A stretch of 6,248 bases of DNA from NCBI GenBank assembly GCA_016290255.1, contig JAEETG010000101.1, positions 1 to 6,248 on the forward strand, in the 5' to 3' direction. A program made the position numbers and the translations under genes. The notes beneath the pieces were generated by a model that searched no databases, was not told where the DNA came from, and saw only the letters and a program-made list of their open reading frames with translations. Below are positions 5,306 to 6,248 of this stretch, piece after piece; the stretch's first letter is position 1; each line of letters opens with the position of its first letter. This DNA is from Clostridia bacterium (GTDB lineage Bacteria; Bacillota; Clostridia; Christensenellales; UBA1242).

Positions 5306-6106
5306 TCAGTTTTCCAAAACATAGTTAGAAAAATCTGGAAATTGAATTGTTCCCTTAAAGCCCATAAGTTTCACTTGCTCAAACACAAAATTGGTTGCAT
5401 CGCCACTATTCTTTTGATATTGCACAGCAGTTAAATTGTTTGCTTGATTAAAGTTAGCATAAATTGTGTGCTGAAGAATTCCACCATTCATAACCGAAAT
5501 CATGTAGTTATTATTGCGTTTCACAACAGATTTTGTTGAGTTTTCATCAATTAGGTTAAAAATCTTTTTGGGTGATAGCAAATCAAAAGAAGCAAATCCC
5601 AATTCTTGCAAACAATTTTTCAAAATAACTTCTTTTGTTTCATTTGTTTGTTTATAAGTTAATATTGAAACATCTTCGCCCTCATCATCATATTTGTTTA
5701 TTCTTGTGTATATTTTTTGATTGCAAATTGTGATAACTTTATTTATGCTTTGAGTTTCATTTTCAACCGCCTCAATTGCAAAGTTTATGCCTTCGCTTGT
5801 CATAATTCCATTAACTCTTGTTGTTGACAAACTGCCCCCATCTTGTTGAGATTTCAACAAAGTGAATCGCATTCCGTTGCAGCCAGCAAAAGCATCTGTT
5901 GTTTGGCTCCCCAAAGTTGCATAAAAATCGTTGATTGTGTGTTGCATGTTTGTTTCAACTGTTGCCTCATAATTTAGTGAGCCATCATCTGTCACATTTT
6001 CTTGTCTTTGGGGTTCCCCACCACAAGAGGCAAACACAAAGCAAAACATTATTGCAAACAAAGCAGCAAATGCTATTATACTTATTTTATTTTTTATTAT
6101 ATTCAT
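5306..6106 (-). CDS. Predicted secreted lipoprotein of unknown function
   Basis: This 266-residue protein starts with a lipoprotein signal peptide: basic MNIIKNK, a hydrophobic core (about 8-26) and lipobox FASC with the lipidated Cys at 28, followed by GG. It would be anchored to the outer face of the cytoplasmic membrane. The mature part has a short Gln/Glu/Asp-rich linker (31-50), then alternating polar and hydrophobic strands with three Cys (76, 128, 165) and a C-terminal IQFPDFSNYV (254-263). The strand-rich pattern would suit a LolA/LppX-like half-barrel found in many uncharacterised Gram-positive lipoproteins, but that is a guess from appearance. The ATG at 6106 has GGGG 6 nt upstream. 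It starts 13 nt after the stop of a probable surface-protein gene, with the Shine-Dalgarno site in the gap, so the two are probably co-transcribed; a terminator follows. No enzymatic motif is visible. Confidence 0.85.
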   Translation of the reverse strand: MNIIKNKISIIAFAALFAIMFCFVFASCGGEPQRQENVTDDGSLNYEATVETNMQHTINDFYATLGSQTTDAFAGCNGMRFTLLKSQQDGGSLSTTRVNGIMTSEGINFAIEAVENETQSINKVITICNQKIYTRINKYDDEGEDVSILTYKQTNETKEVILKNCLQELGFASFDLLSPKKIFNLIDENSTKSVVKRNNNYMISVMNGGILQHTIYANFNQANNLTAVQYQKNSGDATNFVFEQVKLMGFKGTIQFPDFSNYVLEN

Positions 6107-6119
6107 ATTTTTCCCCTTT

Positions 6120-6248
6120 TCACACCGTTACTGTTGGTGTTGGCTTTTTAACACTTCCGTCATATGTGTAGTCCGTTTGTGAAATTGTTATTGTTCCACC
6201 AGATATGTCTTTTGGCAAAACATTCCAAGTGATTGACACGCTTCCACC
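6120..6248 (-). CDS. C-terminal tail of a probable Ig-like/repeat surface protein (partial)
   Basis: An open frame enters from the right edge and ends at TGA 6122-6120, giving the last 42 residues of a protein. The tail reads as strand-rich and Thr/Ser/Gly-rich, with SVSITWNVLP near the beginning and ISQTDYTYDGSVKKPTP (23-39). The YxYDGxxxxPxP pattern is like the repeated YDG/MBG-type or Ig-like modules of extracellular clostridial proteins. The protein stops right after PTVTV, with no membrane anchor, LPxTG sorting signal or further domain. The short overlap with the edge prevents a firm family call, but the stop lies 13 nt before the lipoprotein ATG with that gene's Shine-Dalgarno site between them, which is normal operon spacing and supports a real gene. 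Confidence 0.6.
   Translation of the reverse strand, partial: GGSVSITWNVLPKDISGGTITISQTDYTYDGSVKKPTPTVTV

Noticed and set aside
5935..6171. Plus-strand frame of 78 codons across the lipoprotein start
   Set aside because: It crosses the signal peptide, the ribosome-binding site and the end of the upstream gene, and shows no features of its own.
1..6248. A previously undescribed defence, mobile or RNA-guided system
   Set aside because: No nuclease, transposase, recombinase, reverse transcriptase, repeat array or toxin-antitoxin pair is visible. The window is explained by a dcw cluster flanked by an unknown cytoplasmic protein and an envelope protein pair.

Overview
The window is AT-rich, and every convincing gene lies on the minus strand, so the reading order runs from high to low coordinates. 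The content points to a low-GC, Gram-positive (Firmicutes-type) bacterium, most likely an uncultured gut-type member of the Clostridia. The evidence is a division and cell-wall (dcw) cluster, strong purine-rich Shine-Dalgarno sites, a SpoVD/PBP2B-type penicillin-binding protein with a PASTA domain, a lipoprotein with a Gram-positive-style lipobox, and the tail of a surface protein with a YxYDG-type repeat. No marker in the window fixes the taxonomy more closely.

Layout in transcription order: (1) 6248-5306 holds the C-terminal tail of a probable Ig-like/repeat surface protein, followed 13 nt later by an unrecognised secreted lipoprotein of 266 aa and a clear intrinsic terminator. (2) 5251-4653 is a self-contained monocistronic unit. 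It has a near-consensus sigma-A promoter with an extended -10, a 169-aa Lys/Glu-rich all-helical protein of unknown function, and a terminator. (3) 4644-2189 is an operon starting from a second recognisable promoter: a calcineurin-like metallophosphoesterase, rsmH (16S rRNA m4C1402 methyltransferase, overlapping the phosphoesterase gene by a few bases) and an FtsL-like single-pass membrane protein, closed by another hairpin plus T-run. (4) 2183-1 holds a weak candidate promoter, a class B penicillin-binding protein (FtsI/SpoVD type, TM + dimer domain + transpeptidase + one PASTA), and, 19 nt further on, the first 70 codons of murE, which runs off the left edge.

Functionally, blocks 3 and 4 are the start of a dcw cluster in the usual order rsmH-ftsL-pbp-murE. 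RsmH modifies the ribosomal decoding site, the FtsL-like protein would sit in the divisome next to the transpeptidase, the transpeptidase cross-links septal or spore peptidoglycan, and MurE adds the third stem-peptide residue to the precursor. Variations on the textbook layout are: no mraZ in front of rsmH, a phosphoesterase in its place, an FtsL-like protein with an unusually long charged cytoplasmic region, and a probable terminator splitting the cluster between ftsL and the transpeptidase gene.

I do not see a clearly new defence, mobile or RNA-based system here. The least explained parts are the 169-aa helical protein with its strong private promoter, the lipoprotein, and the non-conserved parts of the FtsL-like protein. 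There are no tRNA or rRNA genes, CRISPR arrays, IS elements or attachment sites that I can support. No gene-free stretch exceeds 300 bases; the longest gaps are about 105-112 nt and each holds a terminator with promoter-like sequences.
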